From NCBI GenBank assembly GCA_900770295.1, contig CAAGJQ010000123.1, positions 1 to 63,148 of the forward strand: a stretch of 63,148 bases of DNA. The letters are read 5' to 3'. The stretch is from an uncultured Oscillibacter sp. (lineage in GTDB: Bacteria; Bacillota; Clostridia; Oscillospirales; Oscillospiraceae). The notes beneath the pieces were generated by a model. That model worked only from the letters and a program-made list of their open reading frames with translations. It was not told where the DNA came from and did not search any database. Shown in pieces: positions 45,553 to 55,370 of this stretch. A program made the position numbers and the translations under genes. Every line of letters begins with the position of its first letter. Within the stretch, counting starts at the first letter, position 1.

Positions 45553-48500
45553 TCAGGAATGGTACAGAACGATTGCGGAGAACTCGGGCGTATGCGTCTC
45601 CCTGTTCAGCCGGGACAGCTTCCAGGCGGTACAGTTCGGCGCAGAAGCGGTGATTGCGGTACCGGAAACACGCACAATGGCCTTCTGCTTTCCGTCCTGC
45701 GCATAACCGGCCAGATATCCGAAGCAATTTTCCGTATTCCAAATGGAGACTGTGCGCTCGGAAACGACTGCCGCGCCGACGCCGTCAACAAGAAGACAGG
45801 TCATCCCTTCCTCAGGCGTCAGAGTGAACAGTTCATCTGCCTGAAGGATCGCGGCGTCACTGTGCTCCTCACCGATATAGATGGTCGTCGTACCGTCGCC
45901 GTTATCAATCGCGCCGTAAGGCAGGCCGCTGTCTTTTACCTGCTCTGAAAAAGTCACACGCTTTGCCGCAGCACTGGGCACTGTATAGGACAGGCAGTTC
46001 TCCATCTGCGGAGACATCAGGGAAGCCGTTATACAGTTGCCGCTTATTGTGAGGAAAAGCGAATTTGCGGGTGCGTCCGGCAGGACAATGCTGGCGGTGC
46101 CGCGGTAAGTATGGCCGTTTTGGCTGATCTCAACGGTATAGGTATACGCATGCCCCAAATCTGCCCCGCCGTCGACGTATCTGCCGTCTGACGAGGTGGA
46201 AACAGTGCCAAGATTCAGCTCGTCTCCTCCGTCCATCGTGCGGTAGATCTGCGCGGAGGCCCCGCTGGTAATCCGCGCATCGCTCCACGTCAAAATGACC
46301 TGGGTGGAACTGTCCAATTCTGCCTGAACAGTTTCCAGGGCTGTGGAATAGAGGTGAATCCCCGCGGTCGATACCTGACCGCACAGCTCGGTTGCCCAAA
46401 AATAGTGGTATGCCGTTGAGCCGTCACTGTTGGTTCCGATGCTCTTGTCCGCCGTACAGATGCCTGCAAGATGGTAATCATCTGTCATATCGAGCGACAA
46501 ATCAGGCGCGGTCACTTTCGCTGTACAGGTTTTTCCGTCGGCGCTCAGCGTGACCTCCGCGTTGCTGTCCATAGGATTGCTGTCCGAGTAAATGTAAGGA
46601 TCGGAATCTTCCGATGCAGCCGTACTGAGGGTATAGGTCAGCGTGTAATCAACACAGTCATATTCCGAGCGATACTGGGCATCGACGTCCACCCCTGTGG
46701 CAAACACAGGACTGTCCGACGCAAAGCCCCAATTCGCCAGACTGGACACGCTGCTGCTGACCGTTGACCCGCTGGCGCAGGAGAACGCATCGTCAAACAG
46801 GAGATACGGATCGTCCGCCTTCTGGTAGTAGATCCCATGGACCTTAGCGGCGGAACCGGTATCGGAATAGAGGCTGACCTGCATAGGTCCAACGACGCTG
46901 CAGTAGCGCAGTCCGGTTACGCCGCCCGTGCTATAGCACTCATAGGCGTCACAAGCCAGACGGTAGGTATTGTAGTAGGTGCTGCTGCTGGCCTGATAAT
47001 CCGGAACATATGCCTGTAAAACGCTGCTGCTGTAGAAGGGATTATAATTTTCGATAAAACTGTTCGCCTGTGCCAGGCCTGTTACGTACAGAGTGGAGAA
47101 CGCGCACCTGTTTACGAGATTGCGCTGGAAAAAGGCGCAGTGAATGATCAGGTCATCGCAGTTTTCAAAGGTGGATAAGTAAAAGCTGTAACCCAACAGA
47201 TATTTATTGCCGCTGTATCCGTTTCCCTCAATATGACACTGATTGACATAATATGCAAAATCAATATCCGGATCGTAGATGTAGCACCCGTAAAACGCGT
47301 TGTAACCAGAGCCGGTGATGTGGACACCGGTGGTGCCCAGCAGGCCCGCGCCATAGGCAATGAACGTGCTTTCCTCGCTTGTCGTCTGATTATAATTCGT
47401 CTGGATCGCGCCATCCGCGCCTAGATAGACGAGCCCTCCCTCAACGACCAGGGTTTGACCCAGGTTGATCACCAGCGGCCGGTCCAGACAGAGCGCCTGA
47501 TATCCATAGTCTGTGCTGCCGGAAACAGTGACGGAGCTGGACCTCAGATAGTAATATCCGCCGCTGTAATATATGCTGCTGGGAAGTGTAAAATCATAAG
47601 CGAGGAAACTCCGTTCCAGAGTAACCGGAGTGCCTCCTTCAGGGGTGATCGTCAGGCTGACGGTAACCAGATTGTTCGAGACCACCGGCGTATCTGTCAG
47701 CGACAGTTTTACACGGCTTGTATCACCTGTTTTCATCGCAACCGTCTGCTGCCGGATGGGAATTCCGCCTACCGTGCCGCTGACTGTCATATTGCCGGTC
47801 GCACCGAAGTTTTCCAGTTCGACAAAAAGAGACGAAAGGAAGGAGGAAGCCTTGTAATATACCCGGCTGCTGGTGTTCAGACTGCTGAGATCAACGGTGG
47901 AAGCGGACATCTTCACACTGTCGAGAGAGGCATAGACCCATTCATTTGCCACCACAGGCACAGCCGGGGAGCTGTTTGCGCGCTTCATCTCCACCGCCGC
48001 TTCCAGATTCAGCGCGGGATAATATCTGACCGTGTGGTCGTCATCGGGCTGGGTTTTGCCCTGTTCCACATCGCCGGAGGCCACAAGGATCTCCCAGGCC
48101 TCCTCCGCCGTGCATCCCATGCCCATCAGTACGGCTGCCGCACCGGCCACCACGGGACACGCCATGGAGGTGCCGCTCATGGTTCCGTAGCCGCCGCCCA
48201 TATAGGTACTCATGATCAGTCTGCCGGGGGCCATGATCTCGTATTCCGCCCCTTCGCCGGGGTCGGCGTCATAGTTCGAAAAGGAAGCCAGCCAGTCGCC
48301 GTTGCTGCCGGCGGTTTTCTCCATGGCCATGACGGTCAAAACGCCCGGAATATTGGCGGGAGTCAGGGAGGAACCATAATAGCTGTCGCCTGCATATGCC
48401 GTGGGGAAGCTCTCATTTCCGGCGGCGGCCACGACCAGAACACCTTTGCTCCGCGCATAGGCAATCGCGTCTTCTTCCAAAGCGCTGTTACCAAAACCGC

Positions 48501-49482
48501 CGAGGCTAAGGTTGATAATATCCGCCCCGTTTTCGGCTGCCCATTGAATGCCGTTGGCAATTTCTGCCCCACTGCCGCTGCCCAGCGCGTCCAAAACACG
48601 CACGGGCATGATTTTCGCGTCATAGGCCACACCGCGCACGCCGATGCTGTTGTTCGCGGCCGCGATAATACCTGCGATATGCGTTCCGTGGCCGCCCTGA
48701 TCGCCGGGATCATCTGCCGGAGTAACGGTTTCACCGTCAGCTTCTGTCTCGACAAAATTGCGCCCGGTTACCAGCTGGCCCTCCAGGTCGGGATGCTCCA
48801 GATCGACGCCGGTATCCACCACGGCAACCACGATACTGTCTCCGCTGCTCGTCCTGCCCGGAGTTTCCACTGCATTCCATGCGTCCGGCGCATGGATCTG
48901 CTCCAGCCATTCCTGGGAATGGATGTAGGGGTCCTCCTCCGTCACATCGGAGATCGCCTCTGCCGCGGCAGCGCCTTCATCGGGGTCGTCCAGCTGATAA
49001 ATATAATTCGGCTGCACCGCCAGAATGCCGTCCATCTGAGACAGCTGTCCCCAAGTCTCCAGCAGGTCCTCGCTGTCTGTCAGCCAGAGCCGATACCAAT
49101 CCGCCATTTCCTGATCAGCGGATGTAAGCGAGACCTCCTCATTGTCACCGCCGGCCGGCACAGAAAACAAGTAGGCAGTTTTTGCGGCAATGCCGTCAAA
49201 CACGATGCCGCTGTCCATCAGAGAAACCGTGCTCTCCACTTTTACCAGCAGTTCGCCTTCCATGTAAGTACCGGCTTCCGGCAATGCGACGGCGGAATTG
49301 TTTGAGGCTGCATCCGCGTGATCGGTTTGATAGAAATAACCGGGATCGCCCTCTGCTTTTAAAGAGTCTGTGACCCCGTCGAGGATCAATCTATCGTCGG
49401 TCTCTCTTGCAAAAGCCGTGCCGGAAAAAAGAACTGCCGCCGATAGGAAGAATGCGCATACTCTGGTGAATTTCTCTCTCAT
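45553..49482 (-). CDS. Large secreted subtilisin-like serine protease (S8)
   Basis: A 1309-residue protein with a signal peptide (about residues 1-25, VLFSGTAFA). After a propeptide-like region (to about residue 195) comes an S8 domain with Asp223 (AVVDTGVD), His265 (GGHGTHIAGI) and Ser439 (GTSMACPVVAG). Residues 520-660 are beta-rich; 660-900 contain short turns rich in Asn, Ser and Tyr (CHIEGNGYSGNKYLLGYSF, NCDDLIIHCAFF) suggesting a right-handed beta-helix; a fibronectin-III-like region (QVILTWSDARITSGASAQIYR) precedes the C-terminus. No LPXTG anchor or transmembrane tail, so it is released or held non-covalently. The gene and its borders are less GC-rich than the housekeeping genes. Confidence 0.9.
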   Translation of the reverse strand: MREKFTRVCAFFLSAAVLFSGTAFARETDDRLILDGVTDSLKAEGDPGYFYQTDHADAASNNSAVALPEAGTYMEGELLVKVESTVSLMDSGIVFDGIAAKTAYLFSVPAGGDNEEVSLTSADQEMADWYRLWLTDSEDLLETWGQLSQMDGILAVQPNYIYQLDDPDEGAAAAEAISDVTEEDPYIHSQEWLEQIHAPDAWNAVETPGRTSSGDSIVVAVVDTGVDLEHPDLEGQLVTGRNFVETEADGETVTPADDPGDQGGHGTHIAGIIAAANNSIGVRGVAYDAKIMPVRVLDALGSGSGAEIANGIQWAAENGADIINLSLGGFGNSALEEDAIAYARSKGVLVVAAAGNESFPTAYAGDSYYGSSLTPANIPGVLTVMAMEKTAGSNGDWLASFSNYDADPGEGAEYEIMAPGRLIMSTYMGGGYGTMSGTSMACPVVAGAAAVLMGMGCTAEEAWEILVASGDVEQGKTQPDDDHTVRYYPALNLEAAVEMKRANSSPAVPVVANEWVYASLDSVKMSASTVDLSSLNTSSRVYYKASSFLSSLFVELENFGATGNMTVSGTVGGIPIRQQTVAMKTGDTSRVKLSLTDTPVVSNNLVTVSLTITPEGGTPVTLERSFLAYDFTLPSSIYYSGGYYYLRSSSVTVSGSTDYGYQALCLDRPLVINLGQTLVVEGGLVYLGADGAIQTNYNQTTSEESTFIAYGAGLLGTTGVHITGSGYNAFYGCYIYDPDIDFAYYVNQCHIEGNGYSGNKYLLGYSFYLSTFENCDDLIIHCAFFQRNLVNRCAFSTLYVTGLAQANSFIENYNPFYSSSVLQAYVPDYQASSSTYYNTYRLACDAYECYSTGGVTGLRYCSVVGPMQVSLYSDTGSAAKVHGIYYQKADDPYLLFDDAFSCASGSTVSSSVSSLANWGFASDSPVFATGVDVDAQYRSEYDCVDYTLTYTLSTAASEDSDPYIYSDSNPMDSNAEVTLSADGKTCTAKVTAPDLSLDMTDDYHLAGICTADKSIGTNSDGSTAYHYFWATELCGQVSTAGIHLYSTALETVQAELDSSTQVILTWSDARITSGASAQIYRTMDGGDELNLGTVSTSSDGRYVDGGADLGHAYTYTVEISQNGHTYRGTASIVLPDAPANSLFLTISGNCITASLMSPQMENCLSYTVPSAAAKRVTFSEQVKDSGLPYGAIDNGDGTTTIYIGEEHSDAAILQADELFTLTPEEGMTCLLVDGVGAAVVSERTVSIWNTENCFGYLAGYAQDGKQKAIVRVSGTAITASAPNCTAWKLSRLNRETHTPEFSAIVLYHS

Positions 49483-49533
49483 ATTCTGACCAATCCCTTT
49501 CGTAACACTCCATCATTTTATACTAGACTTCAT

Positions 49534-49560
49534 TAAAAAGTAGACTTTGTCTACTTTTTA
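49534..49560 (-). terminator. Terminator-like hairpin upstream of the subtilase
   Basis: Minus strand: AAAAAGTAGAC-AAA-GTCTACTTTTT, 11 perfect pairs with A and T ends. Because it lies 5' of the subtilase and after a structured element and a promoter, it could end a small RNA or attenuate the protease gene. It is symmetric and could also act on the plus strand. Confidence 0.65.
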
Positions 49561-49562
49561 TA

Positions 49563-49638
49563 GCGCCGAAGACGCGTTGAAGTCTTATGAGACGGCATTT
49601 GTGCCTCTGGCACAAATGGGCGACGCGCTCAGCGGCGC
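49563..49638 (-). ncRNA. Candidate structured RNA element (nested stems)
   Basis: Minus strand: an outer stem GCGCCG/CGGCGC, a second stem GCGTC/GACGC, and an inner perfect 10-bp hairpin CATTTGTGCC-AGA-GGCACAAATG (49618-49596). It is preceded about 190 nt upstream by a promoter (TTGAAA-16-TATACT) and followed directly by a terminator-like hairpin. No known RNA family is recognised. Could equally be a dispersed repeat. Confidence 0.45.
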
Positions 49639-49823
49639 CTCTTCCATAAAAAATATCCATTTTCTATGGAAGAATCGTATTATATCCTTTATAGGAATAA
49701 ATGTATTTTCAATGCAATTCCGGCCCGGAAGCATTCCCCTGGAAGCATAGACCGTCTGCTGCGGCTTCGAACAGCTGGAATACAGGCGGGCATTCTCAGA
49801 TGCGATTGAAAACATCTGTATTT

Positions 49824-49851
49824 AGTATACTCTGAATTCCGGCAATTTCAA
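49824..49851 (-). promoter_or_regulatory. Probable promoter upstream of the structured element/subtilase
   Basis: Minus strand: TTGAAA (49851-49846), 16 nt, TATACT (49829-49824). The start would give a leader of about 335 nt before the subtilase ATG. Confidence 0.55.
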
Positions 49852-49973
49852 TGGTCACCGGAAAGCAGAGAATGGCCCGTATGATGGAACACCACATCCG
49901 CTGTCACGATATGCGGCGGGTCAACACGATCTTGATGTGTTAACGCCGGCAGAACGCAACTTGCATCTTGCCG

Positions 49974-50010
49974 CATAAAAAGCGGCCAGCAGCACACAGC
50001 TGCTGGCCGG
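49974..50010 (-). terminator. Terminator downstream of the LRR gene
   Basis: Minus strand: CGGCCAGCAG-CTGTGTG-CTGCTGGCCG followed by CTTTTTATG. It lies about 220 nt after the LRR stop codon, beyond the ppdK-like fragment. Confidence 0.8.
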
Positions 50011-50105
50011 AAAACGTTATGGTTTGCCTCTGTTCTCTTGACGGGCGGACGGCCCCCAAATTTTGCCGCAGGCCCATGCCGTATACGCCAATTTCTATCG
50101 GGAAG

Positions 50106-50165
50106 GTTTATTTCCCGCAGCTCCTGATCGCAGCCCGGGCGGCTGCACATATTGCGGGGAAATAG
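50106..50165 (-). repeat. Decayed copy of the ppdK 3' end (copy A)
   Basis: Read on the minus strand it gives the C-terminal-like peptide AAARAAIRSCGK then a stop, matching LAAAQAAIKG-stop at the end of ppdK (62620). The plus-strand string GTTTATTTCCC (50106-50116) also recurs just past the ppdK stop (62609-62619). It shares 43 of 49 positions with copy B (55750-55798), all six differences being transitions. Same orientation as ppdK. Confidence 0.65.
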
Positions 50166-50231
50166 TGTTTGCCGTTTGCGGCAGACGTATATCTTCACCA
50201 TAAGGCGGACTGCGATGACGCCTGCCCGCAA

Positions 50232-53200
50232 TCAGCCGTTAAAACACGCTTCCATCAGAGGCCGCATGTGCTCATCCAACAGGAACAGCTTGCAGTCCGC
50301 GCCCTTCTCCGGTGCCGCACCGATAAAATCGATGCCGTTGGAGACTACGGTTGCCTGCAATGGAGCGATCTGCGCCTGCTGACCGGACCTGCTATATGTT
50401 GCCAGGTATGCAGCGGCATTGGGCACAGTGGAATTTTGAGAGGTCAGATGCACGATCACTTCGGTATCTGTTTGCTCGACAGTTACTGTGCAATCGGCAT
50501 ACTGCGCACTGAAATCGATATCGTCACTGGCCAGTGTCCGTTCCTGCTCCACAAACTTGGCGGTGAGGGATAAGTCATCACAGGCTGTAAATTCATAGAC
50601 GCTGGAAACCTGAACCAGATCATTGCCGGCGAACCAGCCGGCAAAGCGGTATCCTTCTGCGGCGCGGGCCGTCAAAACCACGGCGTCGCCCCGAACATAA
50701 TTTCCTCCGCCATAAACGGTTCCGCCATCCCCGTTTTCAGAAGAGACGCTGATCCGCACGCAGGCATCTGTCTCTGCCGGGATATATTCATCCATGAGGA
50801 CGGCCTTTCCGGCATTCTCCAAAACCGTCTCGCCGGAAGACAATTTCTCTGCTGTAAGGGCGCCTGTGACTTCCTGGCCGTTTTCCAGAGGAATGTGATA
50901 AAAGTTCGCGCGGCCGGCAGGCCTGCCGTTTTCATAACCCTCGATCACGCAGGTCAGAGTTCCGTAATCGGTGCCGGCGGCCTTAAACGTGAGCGGCTCC
51001 AGGGAATAAACGACTTTGGATGCGCCGTTTTCCTCGATCCGGATACCATCGCCGTACCACACATCGTCCTCGCCAACATATCCCACCTGCACGCCTGCGC
51101 TGTCATAGAGCGCGACATTGACCGGACAATTAAAGAGGCATTTGATGCCGCTCCAGGCACTGCTCAGGAAATTGTCATCTTCATCCCAGTCTCCGGCGAG
51201 GTATTTTTCCAGTTCGGTATTCAGCTTGTCCTGCGCTTTCGACAGATTCTTCACAGCGTTGGCGATCTCTTTGATCTGGACATCCGGATCGAGAATGCTG
51301 TAATTTCCCTTCTCCAGCATCGATTTCGCCTTCTGAAGCATTTTGATCGGGTCATCCTGATCGAAGCAAGATTCGACCAGCTTTACAACGTCGTTTCCAT
51401 ACTGCTGGCAGCTGTATAGCTGGAGCGCGAGATTTCCAAAGCCTTCATGCAGCAGTTTCTCCCGCGCCGGCTCTTTCAATTTCTCCCGCAGATATTTTTC
51501 TGTGAACTTATCCACAGAATCGCCCAGGAGATCCTTGACTGTGGAGACGATCACATTGCTCTGGGCGTTGTATTCCAGTTCCTTCAGCTCCTCCAGATAT
51601 TTCGCGATGATGTCCTGACAGGCATCGAGATCCATTGTGCCCTGCCCCTGGAAGGATGCCCGCGGATTTGTGGAATCATAAGCGGTGGCCGTTACCCAAT
51701 ACGCCCCGCCCATATTGAAAAGCGACAGCTCCACGGTGTACTTCCCATCGGTGAACCGTTCCTTCTGGGCACTCATGGCTTTCCATACGGCATTGGCCAC
51801 ACTGAGCGAAGCCGTTTTTTGAGAAAGATCAATATCCTTCAGCTCGATCTGATGGTCTGCCATATCGTCAACCAGTCTGCAAATCGACTGGTAACAGACT
51901 GCCGCCAGTGTCTCCGGACAGGTCTTGTCCATGGAAAACCAGCCTGTGCCGTCCGCCATCTGCTTCGCTTGAGCACGGATGGCGCTTTCGCGTCCGGACG
52001 AGTCCTCCTTTTGCAGCTTGCCGAGATTCTTTTCCACCGCTGCGGCATAATTTCCATATACCTTTTCCCAATTTTCCACGCAGGATTCCAGCCGGCCCAG
52101 TGGAGTGCCGTCATATTTCCGGGTATTATAGAAATTTGATTGAATCGCCGGCAGACTGCTGTCCTCGCTTACAACGATCACATCCGCTGCGGTACACAGG
52201 GCATCTCCAAGCCGGCAGGTAATGGTTGCCATTCCTTCTTTTCCGGCATATATGGGCGCCCACAGATCGTAACAGGCATTTCCCCTGGTGAACATGTCGT
52301 GGAAGGCTTCCGCCCCTTGTTCGGAAAATGCGATGATGGACGGATCGCTGGTGGTCCAGACAAAATCCACATCCTCGCTGGTCCCGTCTCCATAGACGGC
52401 GCTTGCGAACAGATCGCCGCTGCGGCCCGGCTTTATGCAGTAATCATTGCTTTTCATGGTGATATGGTCACCCAGTTTCGTGACCGTGACGGCAGCGGTG
52501 GAGGAGGCGCCGTCGGACGTCCGCACGGTGACGATCGCGGTTCCGGCAGAGACCGGTTTGGCCGAGACTTTGACGGTGGATATGCAGCCGCTGCCATAGG
52601 ACCCCAGGCTGTCTGCGTCCAACGTCAGGACACTGCTGTCGCTGCTGGCCCATGTGACCGTCTTTGCCAGTTCCGCCGCGTTTTCCCCCGAGGTCGTGAT
52701 CGTCGCATAGAGACAGCTTCCTCCGTTGGCCTCCAGAAAACAGGTATATGCCTTTTGGCTCAGCGAGATTTTTGTGCCTGTTTCCGAAGCGATGTCCCCG
52801 CCTCCGTTGCTGCTGTAATGAACGGCAACGCTATCTGCCACGGAGACGTTCAGGGCCTCCCATTCTTCTTCAGTTCCGGCAAAATAAATATCTGTGAGAC
52901 CGGTGCACCCGCTCAGCGCGTTGGAACCGATGGACCGCACACTGCCTGGAAGGATCACATACGTCAAACCGCTGCACGATCCAAAAGCCGAATTGCCAAT
53001 GGATGTTACGCCCTCCGGAATGATGAGGGCGCCGGAGAGGCCGCTGCAGCCGCTGAATGCCCCGCTCCCGATAGAAGTTACACTGTCCGGAATGGCCAGG
53101 GCACCGGTGAATCCCCTACAGCCGCTGAATGTCCAATTTCCGATGGAAGTTACATTGCCGGGGATGGTCAGGGCACCAGTTAGGCCGCTGCAGCCATAGA

Positions 53201-55370
53201 ATGCTGAGTCTCCGACAGAAGTTACACTGTCCGGAATGGTCAGGGCACCGGTGAAGCCGCTGCAGCCGCTGAATGCCCCGCTTCCGATGGAAATTACGCT
53301 GTCAGGGATGGACAGAGGGCCTGTTAAGCTGCTGCATCCATAAAACGCATCCTGGCCGATTTCAGTTACATTCCGTCCAATTGTCAGGGAGCCATCAAAG
53401 CCCTGGCATCCCTTGAATGCCTCTTTTCCAACAGAAACCACACTGTCCGGAAGGAGCAGCGAACCGATGAAGTGGCTGCATCCGCTGAACGCTCCGCCGC
53501 CGATGGAAGATACACCATTCCCGATGATCAAAGAGCCGGCAAATCCGCTGCACCCATGGAAGGCGTTCTGTCCAATTTCGGACACATGTTCCCCGATGGT
53601 CAGGCCGCCGGTAAAGCCGCCGCAGCCACTGAATGCCGCGCCTCCGATAGAGGTTACACTGTCCGGAACGATCAGGTCGCCGGTAAAGCCGCTGCAGCCA
53701 TGAAACGCACTTTCTCCAATGGAGGTCACGCTCTTCCCGAGGGTCAGGGATCCGTCAAGGCCCGTGCAGCCGCTGAACGCAGATTTCCCGATGGTGGTCA
53801 CGCTGTCCGGGATCGCCAGGGAGCCGGTAAAGCCCGTGCAGCCGTAGAATGCGCGGTCTCCAATGGAGGTCACGCTGTCCGGAATAGTCAGGGGACCCGT
53901 AAACCCGCAGCTCTCGAATACGCCGAACCCACCATCACCGCAGATATCTGTAATGCCAGTCCCGAGCGTTAGCGAGCCCGTAAGGCCGCTGCACTTGTAA
54001 AACGCCGCGAGGCCGATAGACGTCACGCTGTCCGGGATCGCCAGAGAGCCGGTAAATCCGCTGCACATATAGAAAGCCCGCTCTCCGATAGAGGCTACCC
54101 GCTTCCCGATGGTCAGCGAGCCGGCAAACCCTTCACAGTAGCTGAACGCGTATTGGCCGATCGCGGTTACATTCTGCCCAATGGCCAGGGAGCCATCAAA
54201 GCTCCCACAGCCGCTGAACGCAGATTTCCCGATGGAGGTCACGCTGTCCGGGATGGTCAGCGAGCCGGTGAAGCTTCTGCAATTATAGAATGCCGAATCG
54301 CCAATGGAGGATAGGTTTTTCCCGAGGATCAGCGAGCCGGTGAAGCCTTTGCAATTATAAAATGCTTCCCGGCCGATCTCCGCCGGGCTGTTGTCGATGA
54401 TCAGGGAGCCGTCAAAACCGCTGCAGCCTTCAAACGCGCATTCTCCGATGGAAGTCACGCTGTCCGGGATGGTCAGGGAGCCGGTGAAGCCGTAGCAGTA
54501 CTCGAAGGCGGAAGCGCCGATCAGCTCCACATTCCCGCCGATGGTCAGCGTGTCCTGAAAACCGCTGCATCCGGAAAATGCATGGTCTCCGATGGAGGCT
54601 GCGCCATCCCCGATCGTCAAAGAGCCGTTGAAACCTGGACAGCCGTCAAACGCCCTTGCCCCGATGGATTCCACGCTGTCGGGAATCGCCAGCGAACCGG
54701 TAAAGCCAATGCAGTGTCTGAATGCATCCTGGCCGATGGAGGCTACGCCAGTTCCGATTGTCAGAACACCATCAAAGCCCTTGCATTCATAGAATGCCGT
54801 GTCCCCGATGGAGGTCACGCTGTCCGGAATCGTGAGAGATCCGGTAAAACCGCCGCAGTACTCGAACGCACCATCGGCAATCGTGGTCACATGATCTCCA
54901 ATGGTCAAGGTGCCGTCAAAGCCTGTGCAGCCGCTGAACGCGCCTTCGCCGATATAGGTTACGCTGTCCGGGATCGTCAGGCTGCCCGACAAGCTGGTCC
55001 GCTGGAGAAACGCACGGTCTCCGACGGTTGTCACACCCTCGGAAATCGTCACAGAAGTGGGGGCGTTGGACCACGGAGAGGGGCTCCCTAAACGATAGTC
55101 TGCCATCGCTCCGTGTCCGCTGATCGTCAGCTCGCCGGTGTCCGCATTGAACGACCAGGTGAGGTTTTTGCCGTCACCTTCTCCGCCGCAGTAACCGGAA
55201 GTGACCGAGGTGCTGGAGCCTTCCAACACGGCATCCCCGTCTTCCGGGGAAACAGTCAAAGGATCTGAGCCCATTTCCACCGAAGAATTTTCATTTTCAG
55301 CCGCAAGTGCATAGGAGGTGCATCCCAATATCAGGGTGCAGGCCCAAAAGATTCTGAGTATTCGTTTCAT
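50232..55370 (-). CDS. Giant secreted leucine-rich-repeat (BspA-type) protein
   Basis: A 1712-residue protein with a signal peptide (about residues 1-24). From about residue 50 a WSFNADTGELTISGHG segment leads into about thirty LRR_5 repeats of 23 residues (consensus SLTIPDSVTSIGxxAFxGCxGFxG), up to about residue 850. Then a Big_2-like Ig segment (VTWASSDSSVLTLDAD), a long helical region (about 1030-1400), and a C-terminal InlB-type beta repeat (AAEGYRFAGWFAGNDLV). No LPXTG motif. BspA-type LRR proteins bind host or partner surface molecules; adhesion is inferred. The ribosome site (AAGAGAAACC) is weak. Flanked by direct ppdK-3'-end repeats. Confidence 0.9.
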   Translation of the reverse strand: MKRILRIFWACTLILGCTSYALAAENENSSVEMGSDPLTVSPEDGDAVLEGSSTSVTSGYCGGEGDGKNLTWSFNADTGELTISGHGAMADYRLGSPSPWSNAPTSVTISEGVTTVGDRAFLQRTSLSGSLTIPDSVTYIGEGAFSGCTGFDGTLTIGDHVTTIADGAFEYCGGFTGSLTIPDSVTSIGDTAFYECKGFDGVLTIGTGVASIGQDAFRHCIGFTGSLAIPDSVESIGARAFDGCPGFNGSLTIGDGAASIGDHAFSGCSGFQDTLTIGGNVELIGASAFEYCYGFTGSLTIPDSVTSIGECAFEGCSGFDGSLIIDNSPAEIGREAFYNCKGFTGSLILGKNLSSIGDSAFYNCRSFTGSLTIPDSVTSIGKSAFSGCGSFDGSLAIGQNVTAIGQYAFSYCEGFAGSLTIGKRVASIGERAFYMCSGFTGSLAIPDSVTSIGLAAFYKCSGLTGSLTLGTGITDICGDGGFGVFESCGFTGPLTIPDSVTSIGDRAFYGCTGFTGSLAIPDSVTTIGKSAFSGCTGLDGSLTLGKSVTSIGESAFHGCSGFTGDLIVPDSVTSIGGAAFSGCGGFTGGLTIGEHVSEIGQNAFHGCSGFAGSLIIGNGVSSIGGGAFSGCSHFIGSLLLPDSVVSVGKEAFKGCQGFDGSLTIGRNVTEIGQDAFYGCSSLTGPLSIPDSVISIGSGAFSGCSGFTGALTIPDSVTSVGDSAFYGCSGLTGALTIPGNVTSIGNWTFSGCRGFTGALAIPDSVTSIGSGAFSGCSGLSGALIIPEGVTSIGNSAFGSCSGLTYVILPGSVRSIGSNALSGCTGLTDIYFAGTEEEWEALNVSVADSVAVHYSSNGGGDIASETGTKISLSQKAYTCFLEANGGSCLYATITTSGENAAELAKTVTWASSDSSVLTLDADSLGSYGSGCISTVKVSAKPVSAGTAIVTVRTSDGASSTAAVTVTKLGDHITMKSNDYCIKPGRSGDLFASAVYGDGTSEDVDFVWTTSDPSIIAFSEQGAEAFHDMFTRGNACYDLWAPIYAGKEGMATITCRLGDALCTAADVIVVSEDSSLPAIQSNFYNTRKYDGTPLGRLESCVENWEKVYGNYAAAVEKNLGKLQKEDSSGRESAIRAQAKQMADGTGWFSMDKTCPETLAAVCYQSICRLVDDMADHQIELKDIDLSQKTASLSVANAVWKAMSAQKERFTDGKYTVELSLFNMGGAYWVTATAYDSTNPRASFQGQGTMDLDACQDIIAKYLEELKELEYNAQSNVIVSTVKDLLGDSVDKFTEKYLREKLKEPAREKLLHEGFGNLALQLYSCQQYGNDVVKLVESCFDQDDPIKMLQKAKSMLEKGNYSILDPDVQIKEIANAVKNLSKAQDKLNTELEKYLAGDWDEDDNFLSSAWSGIKCLFNCPVNVALYDSAGVQVGYVGEDDVWYGDGIRIEENGASKVVYSLEPLTFKAAGTDYGTLTCVIEGYENGRPAGRANFYHIPLENGQEVTGALTAEKLSSGETVLENAGKAVLMDEYIPAETDACVRISVSSENGDGGTVYGGGNYVRGDAVVLTARAAEGYRFAGWFAGNDLVQVSSVYEFTACDDLSLTAKFVEQERTLASDDIDFSAQYADCTVTVEQTDTEVIVHLTSQNSTVPNAAAYLATYSRSGQQAQIAPLQATVVSNGIDFIGAAPEKGADCKLFLLDEHMRPLMEACFNG

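Larger units (their letters stand above)
49483..50231. other. 749-nt AT-richer non-coding gap with structured elements
   Basis: Between the subtilase and LRR genes. It holds, from left to right, a terminator-like hairpin (49534-49560), a nested stem structure (49563-49638), a minus-strand promoter (49824-49851), a terminator (49974-50010) and a fragment matching the 3' end of ppdK (50106-50165). Short open frames are present on both strands but lack ribosome sites. I see no convincing gene. Confidence 0.6.

Noticed and set aside
47455..49305. 616-codon plus-strand open frame opposite the subtilase
   Set aside because: The S8 catalytic triad lies on the minus strand; the plus frame is its complement with no recognisable domain.
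49585..49815. 76-codon minus-strand open frame upstream of the subtilase
   Set aside because: No ribosome site, no family resemblance, and it runs through the nested-stem element; kept only as part of the structured region.
52140..55091. Repetitive plus-strand frames opposite the LRR gene, and a CRISPR-like periodicity
   Set aside because: The 69-nt period is the codon-level image of 23-residue LRR repeats; the units vary throughout and there are no conserved repeats with unique spacers.
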